64,000 bases of DNA, taken from JAYKJB01 sp035284745 [NCBI: Candidatus Sericytochromatia bacterium]. GTDB taxonomy: Bacteria > Cyanobacteriota > Sericytochromatia > S15B-MN24. Every line of letters begins with the position of its first letter. Position 1 is the first letter of the stretch. The stretch lies in the NCBI GenBank assembly GCA_035284745.1, contig JAYKIL010000024.1, forward strand, positions 73,324 to 137,323. Direction: 5' to 3'. A program made the translations under genes and the position numbers. Under the pieces are notes generated by a model that was not told the DNA's origin, made no database searches, and saw nothing but the letters and a program-made list of their open reading frames with translations. Shown here one piece after another: positions 16,473 through 23,934 of the stretch.

Positions 16473-16521
16473 GTTCAAAAGGACCGTGTGGGCTTCGCTT
16501 TGAACGGAGCCGTCACGGCTC
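16473..16521 (-). promoter_or_regulatory. Two hairpins at the 3' end of csrA, one with the stop codon in its loop
   Basis: In the csrA transcript the sequence GAGCCG-TGA-CGGCTC (16521 to 16507) is a perfect 6-bp stem whose three-base loop is exactly the csrA stop codon. Right after it, GTTCAAA and TTTGAAC (16505-16499 and 16479-16473) form a second 7-bp stem with a ~19-base loop. No clear U-tract follows, so this is at best a weak terminator. It could stabilise the mRNA 3' end or influence termination of translation. Confidence 0.4.
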
Positions 16522-16761
16522 TTTGCGATTATGTAGCACATTCTTCAAGAGCGAAGAGGCCGCATCCACCGTCGCCGGGTTCTGGGTGGCACGGAGATTC
16601 TCGGCCTTAATGGCCTGATAAATCTCTTGCCTGTACACCTTGACGTCGTTCGGTGCCACGATACCAATTTTGGCGGTGTCGCCCTTGGTTTCAAGCAGGA
16701 TGACCTCAATGTCATCACCGATCATGACGCTTTGATTGATTTTTCTACTCAAGACGAGCAC
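16513..16761 (-). CDS. csrA: Carbon storage regulator / translational repressor CsrA
   Basis: An 82-residue RNA-binding repressor, somewhat longer than the usual 61-75. The N-terminal strand MLVLSRKINQSVMIGDDIEV and the downstream KIGIVAPNDVKVYRQEIYQAI segment, which forms the GGA-binding surface, are both typical. GTG 16761 gives the canonical MLVLSR start and has GGTGA 5 bases before it; an in-frame GTG at 16770 would add three residues with no supporting site. It lies directly after fliW, as in Bacillus, where FliW sequesters CsrA to couple flagellin translation to assembly. The last ~20 residues are a poorly conserved tail. Confidence 0.93.
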   Translation of the reverse strand: MLVLSRKINQSVMIGDDIEVILLETKGDTAKIGIVAPNDVKVYRQEIYQAIKAENLRATQNPATVDAASSLLKNVLHNRKEP

Positions 16762-16809
16762 AGTTTTCACCCAGTCGGCGGCCAGACACTGATATCGTCT
16801 TTTATTTTA

Positions 16810-17265
16810 CTACACTGCCACGGGAGTTTCGCAGACCATCCGGTCAGGGAGCAACCGTTGGCGCGCGGAATAGGAGCTGTCCGCCAGCACCAACTGCTTT
16901 CCGAGGCGTTTTTCTTCATTGATGACCAAGGGGCCAAGCAGGTTAATTGTCATTTCTTGAGGATCATCGGGAATCACGACCACCGAGGCCACAACGGGTA
17001 AGTCGTCTCCGTTGAGTTGCAGAATGCCCCGATCATCGCTCGACAGGTGCGGCGCGTAATCGGGAAAGAACATCCCCGGCTCCACAATCAGCAGAGCAAT
17101 GTCTGGATCGTCTACGCATTGCAGCCAGCGCATCGGGGCTGTTTGATCACTGTCAATAATGATGTATCGCGAAAAACGCTCCAGACCTAATAACCCGAGC
17201 GGAAAATGCAAAATGGTGCTCGGATCGATCTCAAAGGTTCCAAAGCGGGTGGTGGCTAGTTTCAT
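16810..17265 (-). CDS. fliW: Flagellar assembly factor FliW (CsrA antagonist)
   Basis: A 151-residue FliW. Conserved segments: TTRFGTFEIDPSTILHFPLGL, then LQCVDDPDIALLIVEP and INLLGPLVIN. In other bacteria FliW binds either flagellin or CsrA and so senses unassembled flagellin. I place the start at ATG 17265 because AGGAG lies 8 bases upstream and it gives the usual short N-terminus. The adjacent ATG 17268 or the ATG at 17298, which overlaps the flgL stop as ATGA, are possible alternatives. It sits between flgL and csrA. Confidence 0.93.
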   Translation of the reverse strand: MKLATTRFGTFEIDPSTILHFPLGLLGLERFSRYIIIDSDQTAPMRWLQCVDDPDIALLIVEPGMFFPDYAPHLSSDDRGILQLNGDDLPVVASVVVIPDDPQEMTINLLGPLVINEEKRLGKQLVLADSSYSARQRLLPDRMVCETPVAV

Positions 17266-17294
17266 CATCACGACTCCTGTCTCCTTGATGGCCT

Positions 17295-18230
17295 TCATCG
17301 CAGATAATCCACCAGTGAGGTTGGCAGTGTGCGACCGCTCACCGCGAGGGCCGTACGGAATGCCACGTCATATTGCGTAAACTTGAGTGAGGCGGTGGGG
17401 ATATCCGCGGCTTGAATGTCCTCAAGGCGGCCCTCCAACGTCATCTTTTGGTCTATTAAGCGCGTGGAACGTTCCTGAAGAGACTGCAAGCTGCTGGCGA
17501 CAGAGCCTCGGACGGCCACCAAGTTCTTGATGTTGTCGTTTAGATTTTTCAGCGCCAATTGGGGGACAGACAGCAAAGAGCCGCTGGATGGATCGCGAGA
17601 ATCGCTGTTGCCCGCCTCGAGATAGGCCGCAAAGTTATCAATGACAGCAAAGATGTCTTCCCGTGGCTCCGCCATCGTGTCACCGAATACCTCCACGCCG
17701 TTGACGCTGGCCTTGACGGTTTCTCCCCGCGCAATCTCCAGGGTGAGGGTTCCCGCGCCTTGCGTGCCGAGCGTGAGGTCTTCCGCCGGATAGGGGGGTT
17801 CACCCGAGGTTTTGGCGCCATTGAATAGGTAGCGCCCCTGCCCATCTTGCGCGTTGGCCACTTGGCGGGCGGCCTCTCGCAACGAGCGCATTTCCAGCAC
17901 GAGTTGCTGTCTCGTCTCTTGCGTCAATGCGCCGCTGGCAGCTTGAGTGAAGCGGTCTTGAAGCCGTAACAGAATATCTTGCTGGTTGCTGAGCGCCGCA
18001 TCCGTATCCCGAAGGAAGGTTTCGGCAGAATTCACGTTGTCTAGGTACGTGGCGTTTTCCGAAACCTGACGCACCAGCAACTGAATTTGAGCCGCTGTCG
18101 CCGGGTCGTCGGAAGTGCGGTGAATCCGCTTGCCCGTGGAAATATCTCGCTGCACGTCTGCCAGCGCTTGGCGGTTCTTGTTGATGTCCCGCAGCGTTCG
18201 CTCAAAAATCATATTGTTGCTGATTCGCAT
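17295..18230 (-). CDS. flgL: Flagellar hook-filament junction protein FlgL (HAP3)
   Basis: A 311-residue member of the flagellin superfamily that joins hook and filament with FlgK. The N-terminus MRISNNMIFERTLRDINKN, the GKRIHRTSDDPATA segment and the C-terminal coiled-coil helices (LIDQKMTLEGRLEDIQAADI) match FlgL. Length is normal. It follows flgK after 20 bases. No flagellin gene (fliC) is present in the window, so the filament subunit is encoded elsewhere. Confidence 0.93.
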   Translation of the reverse strand: MRISNNMIFERTLRDINKNRQALADVQRDISTGKRIHRTSDDPATAAQIQLLVRQVSENATYLDNVNSAETFLRDTDAALSNQQDILLRLQDRFTQAASGALTQETRQQLVLEMRSLREAARQVANAQDGQGRYLFNGAKTSGEPPYPAEDLTLGTQGAGTLTLEIARGETVKASVNGVEVFGDTMAEPREDIFAVIDNFAAYLEAGNSDSRDPSSGSLLSVPQLALKNLNDNIKNLVAVRGSVASSLQSLQERSTRLIDQKMTLEGRLEDIQAADIPTASLKFTQYDVAFRTALAVSGRTLPTSLVDYLR

Positions 18231-18250
18231 AAACGTGAGGCCTCCCGCAA

Positions 18251-19741
18251 TTACCGCTTGATGCTGAGCAGAATGTCCAACATTTCATCGATGGTTGAAA
18301 TCATTCGCGCCGATGCCGCGTATGCTTTTTGGTATCGGATCACATTGGCCATTTCTTCATCCGTCGACACCGACGAAACCATGTCCCGGCGTTCTTTGAC
18401 TGCGGCCAGCAGCGTTTCTTGGGTTTTGGCTGCTCGGGTTGCAGATTGTGTGGAGAAGGACACGCTGAGAACTGCTGCTTGCCAGTGCTCTTCAAATGTT
18501 TTGTTGGGAATCGGGGCTCCCAGCACTTTGGCAAAACGCCTGCCGGCAATCAGCCGGGCCTGCTCGTTGTCGCTTTGGCCGCTGGACGGTGCGCTGGGTT
18601 CTTGCGAAGCGGTTGCGATCGACAAATAGCCATAGCGGAACTCACCCGCGATTTGGTCGAATGAGTCCAGCAGCGCGGGGTTGAGGGTGATGTTGGAGGC
18701 CGCACTCTCCCCCGGAAAACTCTCAAAAGCGCTGACCCTAACAAAGAATGGTGTTCCGGAGGAACCATCCAGGCCGAAGCCAGATTCGTGCAAAGTGTTG
18801 GTGTCCCGCAGAAGGGTGTCTGCCAGCTCGTCCAACTCGCGCAAGAGGCCTTTGGCCTGTCCGGCCGCTGTGGGGGCCTGGCCTGAGAGCGTCACATTTC
18901 GGAGGTCTAACAGCGCTTTTAAGGCTCCCCCCTGAATGTCTGCTTTTTCACCGTTGTTTTCGAACGTGATGCGTGCGATATCGGTGGTCGATTCTACCAG
19001 GGTCGGTGAGAGCGGATAACTATTTCGGTCTGCCACGATAGGCTGTCCGCCCACATACAGGTTGACGGCACCGCTAGAGGCCACAGGCACCACTTGCACT
19101 TTGATCATTCGGGACAACTGTTCGATGATGAGGTCGCGTTGATCCTGCAAATCATTGGGGTTTTGCCCCTGCACCAGGGTGGCGATAATTTGCCGGTTAA
19201 GCTCCCCAATCTGTTCCGTTTTTGTGTTGATGTCCGCCACCATCTCATTGGCCCGCGCGTCCAACTCGGAGCGGTAGGTTTCAATATCCCGGCTCAAACG
19301 GTTGAACGTCTGCGCCAAATTGACCGCCGCCTCGCGAAGGGCCAAGCGGAACCCTGTATTTTCCGGGTTTGTGCTGACCTTGTTCCAACTCTCATAATAG
19401 ACAGCAAATCGGCTAGACAAAGAGCCCTCGCCGGGTTCGCCCAACAGTTCTTCGATTTGGCCCAGTGAGGCGGCGCGCGTTTCCATTTCTCCCAGCGTGG
19501 CGGCCTCCTGGCGCAACTGTCTGTCGAGCAGTTCGTCTCTCACTCGCATCACGCCGTCCAGTTTGATGCCAGTGCCAAGATTTCCGACCGCCGCGACCCC
19601 TAAAGGCACACTCGTGGACGTCGCTGTCCGCTGACGGGAAAACCCTTCAGATTCCGCGTTGGCGATGTTGTGGCTGGCTACATCAACGGCTCGTTGAGCG
19701 GCGAGCAGGCCAGATACGGAGGCGTATAGCCCGATATTCAT
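18251..19741 (-). CDS. flgK: Flagellar hook-associated protein FlgK (HAP1)
   Basis: A 496-residue hook-filament junction protein. The N-terminal rod/hook signature GLLAAQRAVDVASHNIANAESEGFSRQR and C-terminal helix NVIRYQKAYAASARMISTIDEMLDILL are both intact. The NDLQDQRDLIIEQLS segment is characteristic of FlgK. It is exported by the flagellar type III apparatus, with FlgN (encoded just upstream) as its expected chaperone. The spacing to flgN is 16 bases. Confidence 0.94.
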   Translation of the reverse strand: MNIGLYASVSGLLAAQRAVDVASHNIANAESEGFSRQRTATSTSVPLGVAAVGNLGTGIKLDGVMRVRDELLDRQLRQEAATLGEMETRAASLGQIEELLGEPGEGSLSSRFAVYYESWNKVSTNPENTGFRLALREAAVNLAQTFNRLSRDIETYRSELDARANEMVADINTKTEQIGELNRQIIATLVQGQNPNDLQDQRDLIIEQLSRMIKVQVVPVASSGAVNLYVGGQPIVADRNSYPLSPTLVESTTDIARITFENNGEKADIQGGALKALLDLRNVTLSGQAPTAAGQAKGLLRELDELADTLLRDTNTLHESGFGLDGSSGTPFFVRVSAFESFPGESAASNITLNPALLDSFDQIAGEFRYGYLSIATASQEPSAPSSGQSDNEQARLIAGRRFAKVLGAPIPNKTFEEHWQAAVLSVSFSTQSATRAAKTQETLLAAVKERRDMVSSVSTDEEMANVIRYQKAYAASARMISTIDEMLDILLSIKR

Positions 19742-19757
19742 GAATGACCTCCCGTTC

Positions 19758-20255
19758 TTAGGCGGTTCGATTCACCATCCAGGTTTGGGCCTGGTGCCGG
19801 TGGCCTTCGTCTGCGTAGCTTGAAGGGGCTTGCGCACTGGACAGTTCCGCGAATGCGTCCAAGGTGGCGTCGACCACCACTTTGGCGCGCAAAATGAGGC
19901 CCTGAGCAATGGCGTTGCGGTCTTTGATCGCGTCGGCGAGACTTTGCATCTCTGCCATCTTTTTTTCCAGCTTTGAACGGGTCATCGCGGGGGCCGCTGC
20001 CACTATCCTGCCGAAGCTGGCATCTGGTTCCAAGGCCAGCTCCTTTTTCAGGAGGGCTTCCAAAACGTTTCGCTCAGCCTCAAGCTGTCGCATCGTTTTC
20101 ACGTGGGCCTCTTCGCGCGAATTCAGCGCTTCAAGGTCCTGAGGATTGGGACGGTTGAGCAGCTCGACTTTGCGCGGAAGCCAGTTCTTTAGGGCTGTAA
20201 GCCCCGCAACTTGCTGCCCCAGCACAAAATCGAGCCGGTCGTAACTTGCACTCAC
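19758..20255 (-). CDS. flgN: Flagellar export chaperone FlgN
   Basis: A 165-residue, almost entirely helical, charged protein. It has the FlgN pattern: an N-terminal helix followed by a long helix with LNSREEAHVKTMRQLEAER, then SKLEKKMAEMQSLADAIKDRN. FlgN keeps FlgK and FlgL export-competent. Sequence conservation in this family is weak, so the position between flgM and flgK carries much of the assignment. GTG start; 9 bases after flgM. Confidence 0.85.
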   Translation of the reverse strand: MSASYDRLDFVLGQQVAGLTALKNWLPRKVELLNRPNPQDLEALNSREEAHVKTMRQLEAERNVLEALLKKELALEPDASFGRIVAAAPAMTRSKLEKKMAEMQSLADAIKDRNAIAQGLILRAKVVVDATLDAFAELSSAQAPSSYADEGHRHQAQTWMVNRTA

Positions 20256-20264
20256 TGGAATTTC

Positions 20265-20564
20265 CTAGATGAGTTGATCTGCAGCGCGCTTGAGCATACT
20301 CTCGGCAATTTCCCGACCCGAAACCTGATAGGTTCCCGATTGGATCTGCGCTTTGAGGGCCGCCACGCGATCAGCTCGAACATCCGGAAGTCCGGCGAGC
20401 GCCTGCAACGCCTTGCCAATTTCTTGCCCTTGGGAGGACACAGAAACGGCATCCGATGCAGGTGTACTGGTTGGACTCGGGCCAGCAGAACCCTTGACCG
20501 CCTTCGGGCCTTTAACGCCTTGGGCTCCTAGAATCTGCTGAACCTGCTCATTGGAGATACGCAC
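20265..20564 (-). CDS. flgM: Anti-sigma-28 factor FlgM
   Basis: A 99-residue inhibitor of the flagellar sigma factor. The N-terminus MRISNEQVQQIL and the C-terminal helices (VRADRVAALKAQIQSGTYQVSGREIAESML) match the FlgM sigma-binding region. The start is set by an exceptional ribosome-binding site: GAGGTGATC, nine bases complementary to the 16S 3' end, lies just before GTG 20564. An in-frame GTG at 20573 overlaps that site and is therefore rejected. FlgM is secreted once the hook is complete, so it may be translated strongly here. Confidence 0.9.
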   Translation of the reverse strand: MRISNEQVQQILGAQGVKGPKAVKGSAGPSPTSTPASDAVSVSSQGQEIGKALQALAGLPDVRADRVAALKAQIQSGTYQVSGREIAESMLKRAADQLI

Positions 20565-20596
20565 GCTGATCACCTCTTTCCCGCGTGTGAGTTTCG

Positions 20597-20620
20597 TTAC
20601 TTCGCTGGATACGAAGTCAC
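20597..20620 (-). CDS. Possible seven-codon leader ORF before flgM
   Basis: In the 82-base gap before flgM, a strong GGAGGAGG site precedes GTG 20620, which opens a seven-codon frame (M-T-S-Y-P-A-K, stop TAA). Within it ACTTCG and CGAAGT can pair as a 6-bp hairpin. It could be a chance event or a translational leader; there is no way to tell from sequence alone. Confidence 0.2.
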   Translation of the reverse strand: MTSYPAK

Positions 20621-20655
20621 GAGACCTCCTCCATCAGAATCATCGACACAGCAAT

Positions 20656-21087
20656 TTAGGAACTTGAGTCCCATTTTCGTTTTTCTTCTCGATTGAGGGG
20701 ACCCCGTACCGGATGGATCCGCTTATCGCTAGGATTCATCAGCGATCGGACAGAGTCTGTGACGCTTTCACTGAACGTTTGGGCGCAGGTTGGGCACATC
20801 GTCCCTCGGGTGATGCGCACGTCGCAGCGGCGGCAGCGGGGCTGATCATCGGCGTGTAAATTTTCAAGTAACGTCAAGCGACCCTCCCGTATTAGCCGGG
20901 AGATGATTCTTTCCTCGACCTCGGTGGCTTCTGCGACCTCGCGCAAGGTAGCCCCTGGGTGGTCACTTAACCAGTTTGCGACCTTGGTATAGGCGGCGTC
21001 CTCTGCCGTTTGACACGCGGCGCAGATCTTGTTTTCCGGGGACTTGCGAAAGATATGGTGACAACGGGGGCAGTTCGCAAAACTCAT
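20656..21087 (-). CDS. YvyF-like zinc-ribbon/HTH flagellar operon protein
   Basis: A 143-residue protein of the small family found next to flgM in Firmicutes-type flagellar operons (YvyF/TIGR03826). The N-terminal half has two Cys pairs (CPRC at ~6-9, CAAC at ~22-25), then a helix-turn-helix-like segment ATLREVAEATEVEERIISRLIREGRL. Another two pairs follow (CRRC at ~85-88, CPTC at ~98-101). A regulatory role is assumed for the family, but its function is not established. The start MSFANCPRCHHIF is typical. It lies between the rod-binding protein gene and flgM. Confidence 0.8.
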   Translation of the reverse strand: MSFANCPRCHHIFRKSPENKICAACQTAEDAAYTKVANWLSDHPGATLREVAEATEVEERIISRLIREGRLTLLENLHADDQPRCRRCDVRITRGTMCPTCAQTFSESVTDSVRSLMNPSDKRIHPVRGPLNREEKRKWDSSS

Positions 21088-21125
21088 ACGCGCTTCTCAC
21101 AGGGGTTCCCTGTATCTGAACGCAT

Positions 21126-21443
21126 TTAGGTCCGAAGTGCAAGTTGTTGGTATATCGCGTCGGCCAATCCCAGACCTCCGTGTTGAGACAGCGATTTCGC
21201 TCTTTCCTCACTGAGCATTTCTTTCCAGGTCTTGTTCGCGGCACCCCCGCCGAGAAGATCCGTCCCTTGTGACGCTTGCATTTGTTTAAAAACCAGACCC
21301 AGCATCACCCCTTCAAATTCTTTCGCTGTCTTCCACAGTTTTTTCTGCTCGGGCGTCTTGGGCGGATCCATTTTTTTAACCGAGCGTAACGTGACAGGCC
21401 GGCCCACCCCTTGGGACAACTCGTTAAGTCTAGATTCGAGCAC
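21126..21443 (-). CDS. flgJ: Flagellar rod-binding protein (FlgJ N-terminal domain only)
   Basis: A 105-residue protein corresponding only to the rod-cap domain of FlgJ: KLWKTAKEFEGVMLGLVFKQMQ, then TWKEMLSEERAKSLSQHGGLGLADAIYQQL. The peptidoglycan hydrolase half of proteobacterial FlgJ is missing. A separate lytic transglycosylase gene four genes upstream (23189-23794) probably supplies that activity. GTG start with GAGG 5 bases upstream. It lies 40 bases after flgG. Confidence 0.85.
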   Translation of the reverse strand: MLESRLNELSQGVGRPVTLRSVKKMDPPKTPEQKKLWKTAKEFEGVMLGLVFKQMQASQGTDLLGGGAANKTWKEMLSEERAKSLSQHGGLGLADAIYQQLALRT

Positions 21444-21483
21444 ACGTGCCTCAATTCATTGCTAAAGTTCAATGACCCGACGT

Positions 21484-22266
21484 TTAGCGGCGCAGGTTAT
21501 TCGCCATGCCAAGCATCTCGTCGGACGTTTGCACCGACTTCGAATTGGCTTCGTAGGCGCGTTGGGCGATGATAAGATTGATCATCTCTTCCACGACCTT
21601 TACATTCGACATTTCAATATAGCCTTGGGCGATGGTGCCCAGTCCCTCAACGTTCGGATTGGCAATCACGGGATCGCCCGATGCCGGGGTTGGCATATAC
21701 AGGTTTCGACCGATGGCTGTCAGGCCCGCTGGGTTGATAAAACGGGCCAGGGAAATTTGGCCGACGGTTGTTATGTTGTTACCAATTTGAACCGTGATGA
21801 TGCCTTCCGACGTCACGGAAGGGTTGGTGGCCCCTTGGGGCACCGTGATTTGCGGAACCAGCATCAAACCTTCGCTGGTCACGATCTGACCGTTGCCATC
21901 TATTTTGAACGAGCCGTCCCGGGTAAATGCCATCTGGCCATCGGGACGTTGAATCTGAAAGAACCCCTCTCCTTCGATGACCCAATCGAAGGGGTTTTCG
22001 GTCTGTTGGAAATCACCCTGAGAGAAAATTCTTGCGGTCGCCGAGTTGTGGACGCCCATCCCTACCTGCGTTCCGACGGGCATTTGTGTCCCCGATTGCA
22101 TCGGGGTTCCCGCTTGGCGCGCCGTCCGGTACATCAAGTCTTTGAATTCGGCCCGGACTTTCTTGAATCCCAGGGTGTTGGCGTTGGCGAGGTTGTTAGA
22201 GGTCACGTCGATGTTGGTTTGCTGGGCTCGCATGCCAGTCGCAGCGGTCCAAAGGGCTCCCATCAT
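21484..22266 (-). CDS. flgG: Flagellar distal rod protein FlgG
   Basis: A 260-residue distal rod protein. The N-terminal rod motif (ALWTAATGMRAQQTNIDVTSNNLANANT) and C-terminal motif (NVKVVEEMINLIIAQRAYEANSKSVQTSDEML) are intact, with the hook-basal body core VIEGEGFFQIQRPDG. The N-terminal sequence, including the TxATGMxAQQ segment, marks it as FlgG rather than FlgF. ATG 22266 has AAGGA 10 bases before it. A 142-base gap separates it from flgF and contains a candidate sigma-28 promoter. Confidence 0.93.
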   Translation of the reverse strand: MMGALWTAATGMRAQQTNIDVTSNNLANANTLGFKKVRAEFKDLMYRTARQAGTPMQSGTQMPVGTQVGMGVHNSATARIFSQGDFQQTENPFDWVIEGEGFFQIQRPDGQMAFTRDGSFKIDGNGQIVTSEGLMLVPQITVPQGATNPSVTSEGIITVQIGNNITTVGQISLARFINPAGLTAIGRNLYMPTPASGDPVIANPNVEGLGTIAQGYIEMSNVKVVEEMINLIIAQRAYEANSKSVQTSDEMLGMANNLRR

Positions 22267-22368
22267 GGGCGTTCAGGTCCTTTCGCTGGGCGCCGCGTCA
22301 ATCTGTCAGCGGCGTGGCGGCCTCGGTCCTTATGGGCACCGTCCGGCCGGAAGGGGTTCTCATCTCAT

Positions 22369-22396
22369 CTGTCGGTTCTTTGGTCTTCAGACTTTA
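22369..22396 (-). promoter_or_regulatory. Candidate sigma-28 (FliA/SigD-type) promoter before flgG
   Basis: On the minus strand TAAAG (from 22396) is followed by ACCGACAG (22376-22369), with 16 bases between TAAA and the -10 element. The consensus is TAAA-N15-GCCGATAA, so the -35 is perfect and the -10 matches at CCGA and one further base. It lies in the flgF-flgG gap and points into flgG, which suits a class of flagellar promoter. Confidence 0.35.
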
Positions 22397-22408
22397 GACC
22401 CAGGCCGT

Positions 22409-23185
22409 TTATGCCCGCGCCACTTCATTGACCGCCTTGCCCAAGGTCTCGTCCGCGGCCTGCAGGGCTTTCTGGTTGGCTTCATAGTGGCGAAGGGCTG
22501 CGATCATCTCGACCATCTCCTGCACAGAGTTAACATTGGCCCCTTCGAGCATTCCTTGATGGACTTGCGCGGTGCTGGGGAAGGGGGCAGTCGCTCCTCG
22601 AAACTTGAAGGCGGTGTCTCCGACTTTTTCCAAGTCAGCATCCGGGTTTTCAAAGCGAACAATGGCCAGTTTTTCAATCGGGGTGTTGTTCACAAAAATC
22701 GTGCCGTCTTGTGACACCACGAACTGCCCGGCCGATGGCACTTGAATCGGGCCCCCTTGACCCTGAACGAGTCGCCCGCGCTTATCAATGAGAAACCCTT
22801 CACCGTTCCGGGCGAAGTCGCCGGCGCGTGTGTAAAGATTCTCTCCATTCGCATCCACCAGGGTAAAAAAACCGTCTCCTTCAATAGCGAAGTCGAGCGG
22901 GTTGCTTGTTTCCTGCATCATTCCTGCATCGAAGCGTTTTGATAGGGTATTGACCAGAACCCCCGTGCTCAGTTCTCCGATGGGGACGCGCCGCGTCGGG
23001 GCGAGGGGATCACCTGACACAGGATCGTTGGTTCGCCGAATCGCCACCTTTTCACGGGCTTCCAAGATCGCCAGGTCGCGCTTGAATCCGCTGGTGTTCA
23101 TATTGGCAAGGTTGTTGGCAATGGCATCTTGCCTAATTTGTTCTGCCTGCATTCCGGCAGATGCTGTATAGAGGCCCCGAATCAT
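22409..23185 (-). CDS. flgF: Flagellar basal-body rod protein FlgF (FlgG-like)
   Basis: A 258-residue paralogue of FlgG that forms part of the rod. N-terminal MIRGLYTASAGMQAEQIRQDAIANNLANMNTSGFKRD, central FAIEGDGFFTLVD and C-terminal NVNSVQEMVEMIAALRHYEANQKALQAADETLGKAVNEVA are diagnostic. Organisms with this gene order may label the pair FlhO/FlhP. It follows the transglycosylase gene by 3 bases. Confidence 0.9.
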   Translation of the reverse strand: MIRGLYTASAGMQAEQIRQDAIANNLANMNTSGFKRDLAILEAREKVAIRRTNDPVSGDPLAPTRRVPIGELSTGVLVNTLSKRFDAGMMQETSNPLDFAIEGDGFFTLVDANGENLYTRAGDFARNGEGFLIDKRGRLVQGQGGPIQVPSAGQFVVSQDGTIFVNNTPIEKLAIVRFENPDADLEKVGDTAFKFRGATAPFPSTAQVHQGMLEGANVNSVQEMVEMIAALRHYEANQKALQAADETLGKAVNEVARA

Positions 23186-23188
23186 ACG

Positions 23189-23794
23189 TTACTCCTCGCT
23201 GAATTGGTTGTAGAGTTTCATCACGCGATTCACGTAGTTTTGCGTTTCTCTGTAGGGCGGTACGCCCCCGAAATGCGATACGGTTCCCGGGCCCGCGTTG
23301 TAAGCCGCCAAACCCTTCTCCAAACCGAATCTCTGGGTCAGTGTCGCGAGATATTTTGTTCCACCCTCGATATTCTCTTTGGGGTCGTAGGCATTGCCCA
23401 CCCCCAAGGAGCGGGCCGTCGCGGGCATCAATTGCATCAATCCCATCGCGCCCGCAGGGCTCGTTGCCTGGGGATTGCCACCTGATTCCGTGGAGACGAC
23501 AGCCCGCACCAAGGCCGGATCCACGCCGTGGCGCGCTGCGGCCTGCTGTATCACCTCTCGATAGGCGCCGCTGCCACCCGTCTTGGCCGACGAGGGCCCT
23601 AAACTGGCCGAACGAATGGGCTCGCTGGGGTGGTCTGGGGTTGAGGCATGCCCCAATTTCATCCGCGCGGCGTTCAAATTTTCTTGAAAGGCTGCGGGCG
23701 TTTTGGCCTTTATCCCGATCCGATTTTCAATGGAGGCAATGCGGCTTTGGATGCGGTCGATAGATGCCAGTGCTGCGCTGATACCAGGTTTCAC
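23189..23794 (-). CDS. Lytic transglycosylase (SLT domain) linked to flagellar rod assembly
   Basis: A 201-residue protein with a C-terminal Slt70-type catalytic domain: ALVRAVVSTESGGNPQATSPAGAMGLMQLMP (catalytic Glu in STESGG), then AYNAGPGTV and NYVNRVM. The N-terminal ~90 residues are a helical arm. GTG 23794 is chosen because GGGAGGATT lies 7 bases upstream; upstream in-frame starts lack a site. With this start there is no signal peptide, so export through the flagellar apparatus or another route is implied. It probably opens the cell wall for the rod, replacing the missing FlgJ hydrolase half. Confidence 0.82.
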   Translation of the reverse strand: MKPGISAALASIDRIQSRIASIENRIGIKAKTPAAFQENLNAARMKLGHASTPDHPSEPIRSASLGPSSAKTGGSGAYREVIQQAAARHGVDPALVRAVVSTESGGNPQATSPAGAMGLMQLMPATARSLGVGNAYDPKENIEGGTKYLATLTQRFGLEKGLAAYNAGPGTVSHFGGVPPYRETQNYVNRVMKLYNQFSEE

Positions 23795-23934
23795 ACTCAA
23801 TCCTCCCGGCTGGGTTGACTCTTCCAGCATGCCCACGATGCTGGGGCCCCGCCGTGATCCCCATCAGACATAATCCCCTTTTAGGTATCGATGCCCGTGG
23901 CACAAAGCTTGAGCGTATCGGTTTTTAACGAGTG

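Noticed and set aside
23898-23914. Sigma-54 promoter (TGGCAC-N5-TTGAG)
   Set aside because: It points rightwards, against every gene here, and lacks the TTGC element.
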